Positions 17,233 through 26,491 of a stretch of DNA of 64,000 nt are shown here, one piece after another. The notes under the pieces were generated by a model. The model saw only the letters and a program-made list of their open reading frames with translations, ran no database searches and was not told the DNA's origin. The translations under genes were made by a program, and so were the position numbers. The stretch is from Chamaesiphon sp031376885 (GTDB taxonomy: Bacteria > Cyanobacteriota > Cyanobacteriia > Cyanobacteriales > Chamaesiphonaceae). Location: contig JANMEL010000030.1 of assembly GCA_031376885.1 (NCBI GenBank), positions 1 through 64,000 of the forward strand. Reading direction: 5' to 3'. Positions within the stretch are counted from its first letter, which is position 1; the number at the start of each line of letters is the position of its first letter.

Positions 17233-18159
17233 ATGCTTTGGGGATTAGTCTGGGCAGGCTTGTCCTTATTTACATACATATTTTTTAGCGGGCCACCACA
17301 AGGGATCGAAAGACCATTTTGGTATCGAATTTTCACCGCTTACATCCTGCAAAATATTCCTCCTTTAGTTGCTGGAATATTATGTATTCGGAATGGATTG
17401 AGCAGGCGAATGCCTAGTGGAAGTAAAGTTTGGTTATTAATTGGGATATCTTTAATATCTTATTTGATGGGAAATATCTTCTTTAGTTCGTGGGAATTAG
17501 TCTGGCATCTCAGTTCTACTGGTTCTCTCGGCGATCCATTTTTCTGTATTTTTTATATTTGCTTATCATTGGCAATGACGATCGCCATTTGGAGTAACCA
17601 GGTTCGATTGAAAATATATCAATGGGCACTCGTACTAGGAATTGCCATCTATTCAGCAACACTATTAATGTGGATTCTCCAGCCTCCTGCGGCTAGTTTA
17701 GCACCGCCATCTGCACAAACAATCCAAGTTCAGAGTGCCCAGTCATCAACTAGCAATAGAGATCCAGAGGTGGCACAGGCATCAAGCGAATCGAACATAG
17801 CAGCACCTGAATGGGTGATGTTTTTCGATGGCATCTTCAAACCCTATGGGCAAAGTTTAAATATCTTTTATGTTTGGTGTGATGTTGGTTTATTTACTCT
17901 AGCCGCCATCATGATTCTAGCGTTTTGGGGTGGGCGCATGAGCAATGCTTGGCAAGTAAACGCTCAGGCGATTGTCTGTTTCTACATTGCTGATATGTGG
18001 TTTGCCTATGCGGGAAATCAGATTAACGATTATCAGGGTGGATTTATGTTGGAAGCTTTTTGGATTCTGGGTGTAATTCAGTTTGGGGTAGCTGCGGCGA
18101 TCGAATTTGAGCATGTGCTGACTCGGAATACCTCAGCTTTGTGGGGGGAGTGGGAGTAG
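17233..18159 (+). CDS. Multi-pass membrane protein, unknown function
   Basis: The 308-residue protein is not assigned to a function but looks like a conserved cyanobacterial membrane protein. About seven or eight hydrophobic helices are visible: four before residue 155, then a hydrophilic A/S/Q-rich loop (residues about 156-195), then three more. The loop divides it into two membrane halves. The C-terminus (IEFEHVLTRNTSALWGEWE) is charged. No catalytic motif is visible. Confidence 0.75.
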   Translation: MLWGLVWAGLSLFTYIFFSGPPQGIERPFWYRIFTAYILQNIPPLVAGILCIRNGLSRRMPSGSKVWLLIGISLISYLMGNIFFSSWELVWHLSSTGSLGDPFFCIFYICLSLAMTIAIWSNQVRLKIYQWALVLGIAIYSATLLMWILQPPAASLAPPSAQTIQVQSAQSSTSNRDPEVAQASSESNIAAPEWVMFFDGIFKPYGQSLNIFYVWCDVGLFTLAAIMILAFWGGRMSNAWQVNAQAIVCFYIADMWFAYAGNQINDYQGGFMLEAFWILGVIQFGVAAAIEFEHVLTRNTSALWGEWE

Positions 18160-18207
18160 GCAGAGGGGGGGAGGGGGAGACTGGGGAGAAACGACTTCCC
18201 GCTCTTC

Positions 18208-18912
18208 TCAGGTGATGTACTCAATCGATCCATACTCTCCACCCATTACAATCGCACCAGCATAGTCAGGCGAAATCTTGAGTTTCACAATCTGCCAAAA
18301 ATCTCCCCCTCTCCCTCTCCCCCCCCCTGAAGTAGAAATAATTCCAGCAATAGCAGGATCGATCGAGACTTCTATTTCGTTCAATGGGGTCGTCAATCCT
18401 GTACCATCAGCCTTGAGGTATGCCTCTTTTTGTGTCCAAGCATGGAAAAATGCGGACTGATGAGCTGAGGGTGGGAGACTGTGGAAAATTGTAGCTTCGG
18501 CGGGAGAAAAAAATCGATCGACTAATTGCAGGTATGGTAATTCGCGCATATACTCGATGTCGATGCCGATCGGACATGTGGCACTAATTCCGTATACGGC
18601 TCGATCGTGGGAATGGGATAAGTTAAATTGCAGCTCGTTACCTGCTATTTCTGGTTTACCCTGCGCTCCATAGTTAAAGACGATCTGTTCTGGGGTAATA
18701 TTTAGATACTGGCTCAAAATGTGGCGTAAATATCCACGAGCAACAGTCCATCGATCTCGGTGGATAGGAAAGATAAATTTGGCGGCGCGTTGTCGTTCTA
18801 ATTCGGATAGAGATTGACTTAATACTGAGATCCGATCTATGCCTTGGTTAAGATCTATACACCAAACATGAATATGGCGATCGAGTATCGGTGGTTGAGG
18901 ACAAATTAACAT
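18208..18912 (-). CDS. 4'-phosphopantetheinyl transferase (Sfp/HetI type)
   Basis: The enzyme transfers the phosphopantetheine arm of CoA to a serine of acyl or peptidyl carrier proteins. The Mg-binding GIDIEYMRE and the WTQKEAYLKADGTGL motif (W-x-x-KEA-x-x-K) are intact, and the 234-residue length fits the Sfp class. Near the C-terminus there is an unusual Gly/Arg-rich stretch (SGGGRGRGGD). It is encoded by a polypyrimidine run on the plus strand that includes nine consecutive C residues at 18319-18327, so the gene could suffer slippage frameshifts. Confidence 0.92.
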   Translation of the reverse strand: MLICPQPPILDRHIHVWCIDLNQGIDRISVLSQSLSELERQRAAKFIFPIHRDRWTVARGYLRHILSQYLNITPEQIVFNYGAQGKPEIAGNELQFNLSHSHDRAVYGISATCPIGIDIEYMRELPYLQLVDRFFSPAEATIFHSLPPSAHQSAFFHAWTQKEAYLKADGTGLTTPLNEIEVSIDPAIAGIISTSGGGRGRGGDFWQIVKLKISPDYAGAIVMGGEYGSIEYIT

Positions 18913-19017
18913 CTGATAGTGACTAGTGACTGGGGTACAATAAGTGTCCTTGCACCCAATGGGGTGAAAATAGAAATCAACGATCGTTATTAAATTTAGA
19001 TTTATTAGTCAAAGTAT

Positions 19018-20811
19018 ATGCGAACCCATTATTGCGGCACAATCCGTACCGAACAAATTGGCGAAACCATTACCCTGTGTGGATGGGTAGATCGTCGCCG
19101 CGATCTTGGGGGGGTAATTTTTCTCCATTTGCGCGATCGTAGTGGTTCGATTCAGGTTGTCAGCGATCCTGTGCGTACCCCTGATTCTTATGCTCTTGCT
19201 GAGACTCTTCGCAGTGAGTATGTAGTCAAGATTACCGGAAAAATTTACCAGCGTCCAGAAGAATCTTTCAATCTTCGCATTCCCACAGGCACGATCGAAG
19301 TCTATGCCGAACAAATCGAGGTTCTAAACCGCGTTCACAAGCAATTACCATTCCAAGTATCTCAAACCGAAAATGAGTCGGTTAGAGAGGATTTACGCCT
19401 CAAGTATCGCTATCTGGATTTACGCAGGGAGCGGATGAGCAACAATCTCCAGCTTCGCCACCAAGTCATCAAAACCATTCGCCGTTTTCTCGAAGATCGT
19501 CACAATTTTATTGAGGTAGAAACGCCCATTCTAACTCGATCGACTCCAGAAGGAGCGCGGGATTATATTCTCCCCAGTCGTGTCAATTTAGGCGAATGGT
19601 TTGCCCTACCCCAATCACCGCAGTTATTCAAACAACTATTGATGGTGTCGGGACTCGATCGATATTATCAGATCGCGCGATGTTTTCGTGATGAAGATCT
19701 GCGGGCGGATAGACAGCCAGAATTTACTCAGCTAGACATGGAAATGAGTTTTATGTCTGAGGAAGAAATCATCAACCTCAACGAAGAATTAATCTGTCAA
19801 ATCTTCAAAGAAATCAAGCAAGTAGATTTACCTCGCCCTTTCCCTCGCCTCACCTACAAAGAAGCGATGGATAGTTATGGCTGTGATAAACCCGATACTC
19901 GGTTCGATCTAAAATTGGTGGATGTATCGGATCTATTCAAAGACTCCCAATTCAAAGTCTTTGCTGGAGCGATCGCCAGTGGTGGTATCGTCAAAGTATT
20001 ACCCATCCCAGGCGGTAATAAAACCGTCTCCAATGTGCGGATCAAACCAGGCGGCAACTTATTCAAAGAAGCCACTGATGCAGGGGCAAAAGGACTCGCT
20101 TATATCCGCGTTCTCGATGATAATGAAATCGACACCATCGGCGCGATCAAAGATTCCCTCACCGCCGAAAGCAAACAACAACTACTCACCCTCACCGGAG
20201 CTAAATCAGGCGACTTACTGTTATTCGGTGCCGCCGATGCAGCGACAGTAAATAAAACACTCGACAGACTGCGATTAGTACTAGGAAAAGAACTAGGTTT
20301 AATCGATGAAAATCAAGCAAATCTCTTATGGGTAACAGAATTTCCCATGTTCGAGTGGAATGCCGATGAAAATCGCTTAGAAGCACTCCACCATCCATTC
20401 ACCGCACCTCATCGCGACGATATTGGCGATCTCAAAACTGCTCGCGCTCAAGCCTACGATATCATCTATAATGGTACCGAAATCGGCGGCGGTAGCGTCC
20501 GAATTTATCAACGAGATATCCAAGAACAAGTATTTACCGCAATCGGATTATCTACCGAAGAAGCTAACGATAAATTTGGCTTCCTCCTCGAAGCCTTTGA
20601 CTATGGTACCCCACCACATGGCGGTATTGCCTACGGAATCGATCGACTAGTAATGCTCCTTGCTGGTGAAGATTCCATCCGCGATGTCATCGCCTTCCCC
20701 AAAACCCAACAAGCAAAATGTCTACTCACAAATGCACCATCTAGTGTCGATACCAAACAACTCAAAGAACTAGAAGTAATGTCTACTTATAAACCGAAAG
20801 TAAGTAGCTAA
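19018..20811 (+). CDS. aspS: Aspartyl-tRNA synthetase
   Basis: This class II synthetase charges tRNA-Asp. The 597 residues show the N-terminal OB-fold anticodon-binding domain (TIRTEQIGETITLCGWVDRRRD), motif 2 (CFRDEDLRADRQPEFTQLD) and motif 3 (GIAYGIDRLVMLL). A bacterial-type GAD insertion lies between motifs 2 and 3 (residues about 290-420). Cyanobacteria often have a non-discriminating enzyme; the sequence alone was not used to decide that. A strong terminator hairpin follows at 20838. Confidence 0.98.
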   Translation: MRTHYCGTIRTEQIGETITLCGWVDRRRDLGGVIFLHLRDRSGSIQVVSDPVRTPDSYALAETLRSEYVVKITGKIYQRPEESFNLRIPTGTIEVYAEQIEVLNRVHKQLPFQVSQTENESVREDLRLKYRYLDLRRERMSNNLQLRHQVIKTIRRFLEDRHNFIEVETPILTRSTPEGARDYILPSRVNLGEWFALPQSPQLFKQLLMVSGLDRYYQIARCFRDEDLRADRQPEFTQLDMEMSFMSEEEIINLNEELICQIFKEIKQVDLPRPFPRLTYKEAMDSYGCDKPDTRFDLKLVDVSDLFKDSQFKVFAGAIASGGIVKVLPIPGGNKTVSNVRIKPGGNLFKEATDAGAKGLAYIRVLDDNEIDTIGAIKDSLTAESKQQLLTLTGAKSGDLLLFGAADAATVNKTLDRLRLVLGKELGLIDENQANLLWVTEFPMFEWNADENRLEALHHPFTAPHRDDIGDLKTARAQAYDIIYNGTEIGGGSVRIYQRDIQEQVFTAIGLSTEEANDKFGFLLEAFDYGTPPHGGIAYGIDRLVMLLAGEDSIRDVIAFPKTQQAKCLLTNAPSSVDTKQLKELEVMSTYKPKVSS

Positions 20812-20837
20812 ATCTGCAATAATATTCTAGTGGTAAC

Positions 20838-20870
20838 ATATCCCCGACTTCTCCAAGAAGTCGGGGATAT
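20838..20870. terminator. Perfect 15-bp hairpin after aspS
   Basis: ATATCCCCGACTTCT (20838-20852), a three-base loop, and its exact reverse complement (20856-20870) lie between the convergent aspS and ChaN-like genes. The core CCCGACTTCT/AGAAGTCGGGG is shared with the hairpin at 54054-54090, so this is a repeated terminator-type palindrome. Confidence 0.8.
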
Positions 20871-20919
20871 ATCGTAATTCTAAAAGTTCGGTTTCTAAGC
20901 GTTCTTAGGATCTATTCCT

Positions 20920-21813
20920 TTAATTCCAGAATAGATCGATCGATTGTTGTGGTAAAATTTTCTCCCTCGAACGATCTTTTCCATCATCGCCGAGAATTAC
21001 GCTCTTTTGAATCAATTTCGATCCCAATCGACGATATACTCGATCGGGAATACCATAACCATCGATAATATGCGATCTACCTGCTAATACAACCATTTGG
21101 TAATTTGGCTGCTCTTTACTAAAACTAGCGATCCGATCTGCCATTGTCTCATCCCATAACAATTGAGTATTGTAGAATCGATCGAAACTCTTACTAGCTA
21201 TCGATACTATCCCCATATGTTCTTGATAACTAGCCAAAATTCGCTCTCGATACTTGACATTAGATCGATCGATTTCGGCCAGTGGTGAGATATACTGGAG
21301 ATCTGGACTAGTGAGACTCTCCAATCCTTCTTTGGCTACCTTACGAGTGATTTCTGTCGGCGTATTGAGCGCAATTACAGGTAAACGATTGACTCTGGCA
21401 AAATTGAGGATCGGCTCATAGTATTCCCACTTATATCCCCAACGGCGATCGAATTCTGTTTGTTGGCGCAATTCCTCCCCACTAATTTTTCCTGCCAAAT
21501 AACGATCGAGTATCGGTTGGGCTGGACGTTGAAACATTTCCATCCCGATCGCGATTTGTCGCTTATAATTAAATAGGGTTTGAATAATTGCCAATTGTTG
21601 TTGATGCTGCAATTGGGAGTCATGAATTTCACCCAAATAAACAACCTTCGCAATTTTAAGTTGTCCGATTATCTTTTGCTGTTGGGGCGTGAATTCGAGC
21701 TTGCTTTGTTGTGTGGGTGTTGTGGCGATCGCATCCGGTATAATAAGTAGAGTATTGCACATCACGATCGCGACTAACCCCAATACAAGTGCGGCAATCC
21801 GACATATATTCAT
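20920..21813 (-). CDS. ChaN-family (DUF399) secreted protein
   Basis: The 297-residue protein has an N-terminal signal sequence (ALVLGLVAIVMCNTLLIIP) and a ChaN-like domain. Signature stretches are VVYLGEIHDSQLQHQQQL and GMEMFQRPAQPILDRYLAG, then RLPVIALNTP and VLAGRSHIIDGYGIP. ChaN proteins are heme-binding proteins linked to iron uptake in Campylobacter. The role in cyanobacteria is not established. Cys19 within the leader could be a lipobox cysteine, but the context is not canonical. It is convergent with aspS and divergent from the thioesterase. Confidence 0.85.
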   Translation of the reverse strand: MNICRIAALVLGLVAIVMCNTLLIIPDAIATTPTQQSKLEFTPQQQKIIGQLKIAKVVYLGEIHDSQLQHQQQLAIIQTLFNYKRQIAIGMEMFQRPAQPILDRYLAGKISGEELRQQTEFDRRWGYKWEYYEPILNFARVNRLPVIALNTPTEITRKVAKEGLESLTSPDLQYISPLAEIDRSNVKYRERILASYQEHMGIVSIASKSFDRFYNTQLLWDETMADRIASFSKEQPNYQMVVLAGRSHIIDGYGIPDRVYRRLGSKLIQKSVILGDDGKDRSREKILPQQSIDLFWN

Positions 21814-21890
21814 AGCAAGACCTTATATTAATATTTTAATTAAGATAACGCACAATCTTGGTTTGCAACGCTAAATTGGAGTCATAAATT

Positions 21891-22382
21891 ATGCCAGAAA
21901 CAACCGATCTTCGTTCCCAACCTGCTGCTGATACTTCGATCGAGCGGATTCTAGATCGAGCCATAGGTCAAAACTGGTTTGAATATCCGATCTTTGTACA
22001 TCCCCATCATACCGACTATGGGGGCATTGTTTGGCACGGTAGTTACATCTCCTGGCTCGAAGAAGCGCGGGTAGAATGTCTGCGCTCTGTGGGCATCAAT
22101 TTCGCCGATTTGGTGGCGATGGGATGCGATTTGCCTGTAGTAGATCTATCTTTGCGCTATCATCGCTCGTTACGGATGGGTGAATCCGCGATCGTCAAAA
22201 CCCGTACTATTGATATGGAAGGTGTCCGCATGGTGTGGGAATATGAGATTGAATCACCCGATCGTGCCATCGTCTATCTTACAGGGGTTGTGACTCTGGT
22301 CGCGGTCGATCGAGAGAAGGGTAAAATTATGCGCCAATTACCCACAACAGTTAAAGACGCTCTGATCAAAATGTGGGAATAG
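21891..22382 (+). CDS. Acyl-CoA thioesterase, hotdog fold (4HBT/YbgC type)
   Basis: The 163-residue protein has the YbgC/4-hydroxybenzoyl-CoA thioesterase signature HTDYGGIVWHGSYISWLEEAR, in which the Asp is the expected catalytic residue. This is followed by the hotdog beta-sheet pattern (VVDLSLRYHRSLRMGESAIVKTR). The natural acyl-CoA substrate cannot be read from sequence. The N-terminal 35 residues precede the usual domain start and are probably disordered. It starts 78 bases from the divergent ChaN-like gene. Confidence 0.88.
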   Translation: MPETTDLRSQPAADTSIERILDRAIGQNWFEYPIFVHPHHTDYGGIVWHGSYISWLEEARVECLRSVGINFADLVAMGCDLPVVDLSLRYHRSLRMGESAIVKTRTIDMEGVRMVWEYEIESPDRAIVYLTGVVTLVAVDREKGKIMRQLPTTVKDALIKMWE

Positions 22383-22532
22383 TTTTTAAAAATATTTTGA
22401 TTCAACTTTCGATCGCGATTCTGTCAGCAGCATTGGATCTAGAATAGATTTGGAAATTCGATCGAAGAGCGTGGTGAGGAATGTTGTCAAACCGATCGTA
22501 AGGTGCAAAACTCCTGAAACGTCGAAAAATCC

Positions 22533-22565
22533 TAGGTTGGGTTGCGCCAAGCAAAACCCAACCTA
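22533..22565. repeat. Dispersed GGTTGGGTT hairpin, second copy
   Basis: TAGGTTGGGTT (22533-22543) and AACCCAACCTA (22555-22565) form a perfect 11-bp stem with an 11-base loop. It is the same palindrome as at 95-121. Confidence 0.7.
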
Positions 22566-22617
22566 CGATATCTGTCGATCGAATTTTCATGGTATAGCAA
22601 CCGCCAGGGCGGTTAGG

Positions 22618-22730
22618 ACAGATGTAGACGCTTCCGCTCTGGCGGAGGCTACGCCAACAAACCATTAGTAGGTCAGCTTTCCCAACCTGACCCCTGACCT
22701 CTGACCTCTGACCCCTGACCTCGGACCCCT
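22618..22730. repeat. Dispersed element with palindromic core and heptamer tail, copy 1
   Basis: The first 52 bases (22618-22669) are identical to 58113-58164. Similarity then continues through TTTCCCAA and a CTGACCC heptamer tail to a CTATA-containing end. The core CCGCTCTGGCGGA is palindromic. Both copies lie directly upstream of a gene (exoprotein here, a hypothetical protein at 58258). Confidence 0.85.
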
Positions 22731-22776
22731 GCTATAATATGCAAACCATATATTGCCAAACAACCTCTGTATCTCC

Positions 22777-25700
22777 ATGAAGATTCAGCTTCTAATTCCC
22801 CTGTTGACCACCATTTGGATCGGATTGGGTACAAACCTCACCTTTGCCCAAACCGTTCCTGCTAGCACCCGTATTCCCATCGCAGATAATACTCTCGGCA
22901 CTCAAGTAACGGGTGGTAATGTCTCGGAAATTAGAGGGGGTTTGAGTAGGGGGCAGAACTTATTTCATAGTTTTCAAGATTTTTCTGTACCGACTGGTGG
23001 TTCCGCTACATTTATCAATCCAGTTGGGAATAAAGCAATTATCACTCGCGTTACAGGTAATTTATTTTCAGATATCAATGGAATTGTCAATACCCAAGGA
23101 GCAAATTTCTTTCTCATCAATCCTAATGGGATTGTATTTGGAGCTAATGCTCAGTTAAATGTGGGTCAAACATTTGTCGGGAGTACCGCGAATGGGATCG
23201 ATTTCAAAGATGCTGGGGGCAATAGTTATCGGTTTGGGATTAATGGTAATGATGCACCGTTGCTAACAATTAATCCAAATGCTGTACTAACACCAGCTAG
23301 GTTGATTCTGGGTGGTGGTAATGGTGAGATTAGCACTTTGGGTACGATCGGCACTACTACCGATCCAGGTAAATATATCGGTCTAATTGGGGGCAATGTA
23401 AGCATCGATGGTGGTCGCATCAATGCGGTGGGTGGGCTAGTTGAAGTCGGGGGATTGTCAGCAGCGGGAGCGGTAGAATTGGGCGGAGATGGGAATAGTT
23501 TTCGGGTACAATTTCCGCCCAATGTGATGCGATCGGATGTATCTATAATTAATGGCGGTCGCATATATGTACCTGGAAATGGCGGCGGCGATATTAACAT
23601 TACAGCACGGAATATCGATCTATCCGGCGAAAGTAATTTAGTTAGTGGAATTGTAGAGGCTGGGACACCAACAACTGTGGCAGGAGATATCAAGTTAAAT
23701 GCAACAGGAGAAGTACTTTTGTCAAATAGCTATCTTTTCAATTTAGTTGACACCAATTCGACTGGTACTGGGGGTAATATATCGATCGAGGCTGGTTCTA
23801 TATCCCTTGAGGGCGCGAGTAACTTGCTGTCTGGAAATTTCGGACAAGGGGATGGGGGTAATATCGCCATCAATGCTAGCAATGGTTCCGTTTCGTTACA
23901 AGATGGTGCGATAATTGAATCCTTGGCTTCGGGAGTGGGAAAGGCGGGTAATATCGCTGTCACCGCCAAGGATAATGTCTTTCTCTCTGCTGCGAATATC
24001 TTTAACACTGTATCAACAGATGCAGTCGGGAATGGTGGTGATATCGCGATTGGTGCTACTGCGATATCGCTCCAAAACGGTGCTTCAGTTATCGCCGCAA
24101 CTAGTGGCATCGGTAATGCGGGTAATGTGACCATTGTGGCTAAAGATGCCGTTTCTCTTTCAGGTGTCAATAACTTGTCAGGATTTTATAGTTCGATTAC
24201 TAGTAATGTATCAGAGGGCGGAGAAGGTCGTGGTGGGAATATCGATATTCAGGCTGGTTCTCTATCTGTACAAGATGGTGCTCAACTTATCACCTCAACT
24301 TTTGGCACGGGAGCTGCTGGTAATGTGCGAGTGACGACGAAAGATGCTGTTTCTCTTTCAGGTGTTAATCGGATTTTTGGATTACCCAGCGGGATTAGTA
24401 GTGATGTAGGTCAGGATGCAGAAGGTCGGGGTGGTAATATCGATATTCAGGCTGGTTCTCTATCTGTACAAGATGGTGCTTCACTTACCGCTTCAACTTT
24501 TGGTACGGGGGATGCTGGTAATGTGCGAGTGACGACGAAAGATGCTGTTTCTCTTTCAGGTGTGAATAGGGTTTTTGGATTATCTAGCTCGATTAGTAGT
24601 CAGGTAGGTCAGGATGCGGAAGGTCGGGGTGGTAATATCGATATTCAGGCTGGCTCTCTCTCATTACAAGATGCTGCTTCACTTACCGCTTCAACTTTGG
24701 GTACGGGGGATGCTGGTAATGTGACCATAACGGCTAAAGATATGGTGTCTCTTTCAGGTGTTAATAGGGTTTTTCGATTACCCAGCTCGATTAGTAGTCA
24801 GGTAGGCCAGAATGGAGAAGGTCGAAGTGGTAATATCGATATTCAGGCTAGATCTCTCTCTTTACAAGATGGTGCTGCGGTTACAGCCTCAACTTTTGGG
24901 ACAGGAACCGCAGGTAGTGTGACCATAACGGCTAGCGATTTTGTCACGATCTCTGGTGGGAGTGGATTATTTGTATTTTCTGAAAGCAATACGGAAACTG
25001 CTGGAGATATTTTTGTAGCTTCACCCAAAATCACTTTGGATGGGGGGACAATTAACGCTAGATCTAATACTGGGAATGGTGGGAATATTAACATCGGAGG
25101 TATATCTCCAGATGCGGCAAATCTACTCACTCTCCGGCGCGGATCTCAGATTTCTACTAGTTCTGTTCAGCAAGGTGGAAATGGTGGAAATATTAGTATT
25201 AATATCCCGAATGGTTTTATCGTCACGGCACCGAATGAAAATAGCGATATTACCGCGAATGCTTTTGGTGGGAGTGGGGGAAAAGTGACGATCGATAGTC
25301 AACAGAATTTTTGGATTGCTCCACTTAGTAGAGCAGAATTGGAACAACGTTTGGGTACGACGGATCCGAGTCAACTTACTCCAGTTAGTCTTTCAACTAA
25401 CAATATTACCGCCATTTCTCAAGTCAATCCCAATTTATCGGGACAGGTAAATATTACGCCACCTGGGATAGATATTACGACTGGATTGGCACCTTTGCCA
25501 AATAATGTTGTGGATCCTACCGATCGAATAAATCCCAATTGTTCGCCCAAATCGATCGGCAATAACTCTTTTACAAATGTCGGACGAGGGGGCATTCCTT
25601 CTAGTCCGAAAGATCCCCTTAATGAGGAAAAGATTGCTGTCAATTGGGTAAGATTGAATCCAACAGATATGGTTCCTACTAATCCGATCGATCCAAATAT

Positions 25701-25839
25701 AGTTCAGTCGCCAAAACCAATAGTTGAGGCTCAGGGCTGGATGCGCGATCTCAATGGCGACATCATCCTAGTAGCTCAATCTCGATCGGGCACAATGATT
25801 TATCCCTCTCAGCCAGCTTCTGGGTGTATGGATAAATAA
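22777..25839 (+). CDS. Two-partner-secretion exoprotein (filamentous hemagglutinin-like)
   Basis: This is a large secreted beta-helix protein of about 1020 residues. I start at the ATG at 22777 (MKIQLLIPLLTT), which gives a proper signal peptide ending near LTFAQ; the upstream open start at 22753 adds eight odd residues. The N-terminal TPS domain (VRGGxSRGxNLFHSFQDF-like, INPNGIVFGANAQLNVGQTFVGSTA) directs export through a TpsB pore, which is not encoded nearby. The middle contains four consecutive 66-residue repeats encoded by exactly 198-bp units (24145-24936), preceded by more diverged ones. The C-terminus has the AQGWMRDLNGDIILVAQ motif of cyanobacterial members. Probable surface adhesin. 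Confidence 0.9.
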   Translation: MKIQLLIPLLTTIWIGLGTNLTFAQTVPASTRIPIADNTLGTQVTGGNVSEIRGGLSRGQNLFHSFQDFSVPTGGSATFINPVGNKAIITRVTGNLFSDINGIVNTQGANFFLINPNGIVFGANAQLNVGQTFVGSTANGIDFKDAGGNSYRFGINGNDAPLLTINPNAVLTPARLILGGGNGEISTLGTIGTTTDPGKYIGLIGGNVSIDGGRINAVGGLVEVGGLSAAGAVELGGDGNSFRVQFPPNVMRSDVSIINGGRIYVPGNGGGDINITARNIDLSGESNLVSGIVEAGTPTTVAGDIKLNATGEVLLSNSYLFNLVDTNSTGTGGNISIEAGSISLEGASNLLSGNFGQGDGGNIAINASNGSVSLQDGAIIESLASGVGKAGNIAVTAKDNVFLSAANIFNTVSTDAVGNGGDIAIGATAISLQNGASVIAATSGIGNAGNVTIVAKDAVSLSGVNNLSGFYSSITSNVSEGGEGRGGNIDIQAGSLSVQDGAQLITSTFGTGAAGNVRVTTKDAVSLSGVNRIFGLPSGISSDVGQDAEGRGGNIDIQAGSLSVQDGASLTASTFGTGDAGNVRVTTKDAVSLSGVNRVFGLSSSISSQVGQDAEGRGGNIDIQAGSLSLQDAASLTASTLGTGDAGNVTITAKDMVSLSGVNRVFRLPSSISSQVGQNGEGRSGNIDIQARSLSLQDGAAVTASTFGTGTAGSVTITASDFVTISGGSGLFVFSESNTETAGDIFVASPKITLDGGTINARSNTGNGGNINIGGISPDAANLLTLRRGSQISTSSVQQGGNGGNISINIPNGFIVTAPNENSDITANAFGGSGGKVTIDSQQNFWIAPLSRAELEQRLGTTDPSQLTPVSLSTNNITAISQVNPNLSGQVNITPPGIDITTGLAPLPNNVVDPTDRINPNCSPKSIGNNSFTNVGRGGIPSSPKDPLNEEKIAVNWVRLNPTDMVPTNPIDPNIVQSPKPIVEAQGWMRDLNGDIILVAQSRSGTMIYPSQPASGCMDK
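24145..24936 (+). repeat. Four 198-bp in-frame tandem repeats in the exoprotein gene
   Basis: Units begin at 24145, 24343, 24541 and 24739, each starting at a GAT codon followed by a VSLSGVN segment. Each encodes 66 residues containing GNIDIQA(G/R)SLS and ASTFGTG-like blocks. Unit lengths are identical and the second and third are nearly identical, which points to recent amplification or homogenisation. Confidence 0.9.
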
Positions 25840-25881
25840 CATACTAGGGATGCTTAAAAACTAGACTTCTTAAAATTACTC

Positions 25882-25918
25882 AAGATCCAAGGGCTTCTCG
25901 AAGAAGCCTTTGGATCTT
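25882..25918. terminator. 17-bp hairpin between convergent exoprotein and GNAT genes
   Basis: AAGATCCAAGGGCTTCT (25882-25898), loop CGA, then AGAAGCCTTTGGATCTT (25902-25918). One G-T position is the only imperfection. It is placed correctly to end both convergent transcripts, and its layout resembles those at 20838 and 54054. Confidence 0.8.
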
Positions 25919-25930
25919 TCCCCCCAGCAA

Positions 25931-26491
25931 TTAGCCGTTGGCATCGTGGTTAATCGGTTGTATTTTTCTGCCTAAAATTACTAAATCTCGTTCGCATCGC
26001 ATCTCCACCGGAGAATCGCTCCCGTTAAGATCGGCGATTTGGGGCAAGAATCCCCATTGTTGAAATTGGTGTTTTTTGAATAGATTTAGACTGGGTTGAT
26101 TGTGACCAAAAATAAATCCAACTAGAGTATTTAGATCTAAACTGGGAGAAGATGCGATCGCATGGGCTAATAGTCGATCGGCTAAATGTTGACGGTGATA
26201 ATCTGGCGATACATATACACTCACCTCAGCGGTATGACGATAAGCATCTCGCCCATAAAACGATCGCAAACTCAACCATCCGCCAATTTTATCATCTACT
26301 TCGTTGGCGGAGCCTCTCGGAACGAGAATCGTCCATAGCGGGCGACGATCGGGTGGATGTGCCTCAAACCACTCCAATCTACTCGCAACAGTTACTGGCA
26401 CTAAATCCGCTGTTGCCATCCGTCCAGGAATGGACGTATTATAAATATCAACAATACTGGGCAAATCTTCGATCGTTGCAATCCGAATCAT
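25931..26491 (-). CDS. GNAT N-acetyltransferase, phosphinothricin-acetyltransferase-like
   Basis: The 186-residue enzyme matches the PAT/YncA branch of GNAT: IRIATIEDLPSIVDIYNTSIPGRMATAD at the N-terminus, WLSLRSFYGRDAYRHTAEVSVYV, and the acetyl-CoA loop HRQHLADRLLAHAI. The usual LVGFIFGHNQPSLNLFKKHQF motif near the C-terminus is present. Members acetylate small amines such as phosphinothricin or methionine sulfone. The natural substrate here is unknown. Confidence 0.85.
   Translation of the reverse strand: MIRIATIEDLPSIVDIYNTSIPGRMATADLVPVTVASRLEWFEAHPPDRRPLWTILVPRGSANEVDDKIGGWLSLRSFYGRDAYRHTAEVSVYVSPDYHRQHLADRLLAHAIASSPSLDLNTLVGFIFGHNQPSLNLFKKHQFQQWGFLPQIADLNGSDSPVEMRCERDLVILGRKIQPINHDANG

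Larger units (their letters stand above)
22383..22776. other. Repeat-rich intergenic region
   Basis: No gene is visible. The stretch contains three repeat types in series: the GGTTGGGTT hairpin (22533-22565), a dispersed CGCTTCCGCTCTGGCGGAGGCTACGCC element (22618-22669, also at 58113-58164), and a CTGACCC/CTGACCT heptamer array (22687-22730). It ends with CTATAATATG shortly before the exoprotein gene; TATAAT there would serve as a -10 box. Confidence 0.7.

Noticed and set aside
22450..22668. 72-codon frame upstream of the exoprotein gene
   Set aside because: It is made up mostly of two dispersed repeats and ends inside the palindromic element.
23226..25643. Several minus-strand frames opposite the exoprotein gene
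   Set aside because: The Gly/Asn-rich coding strand creates long open frames rich in P, L and T on the complement; they have no family features.
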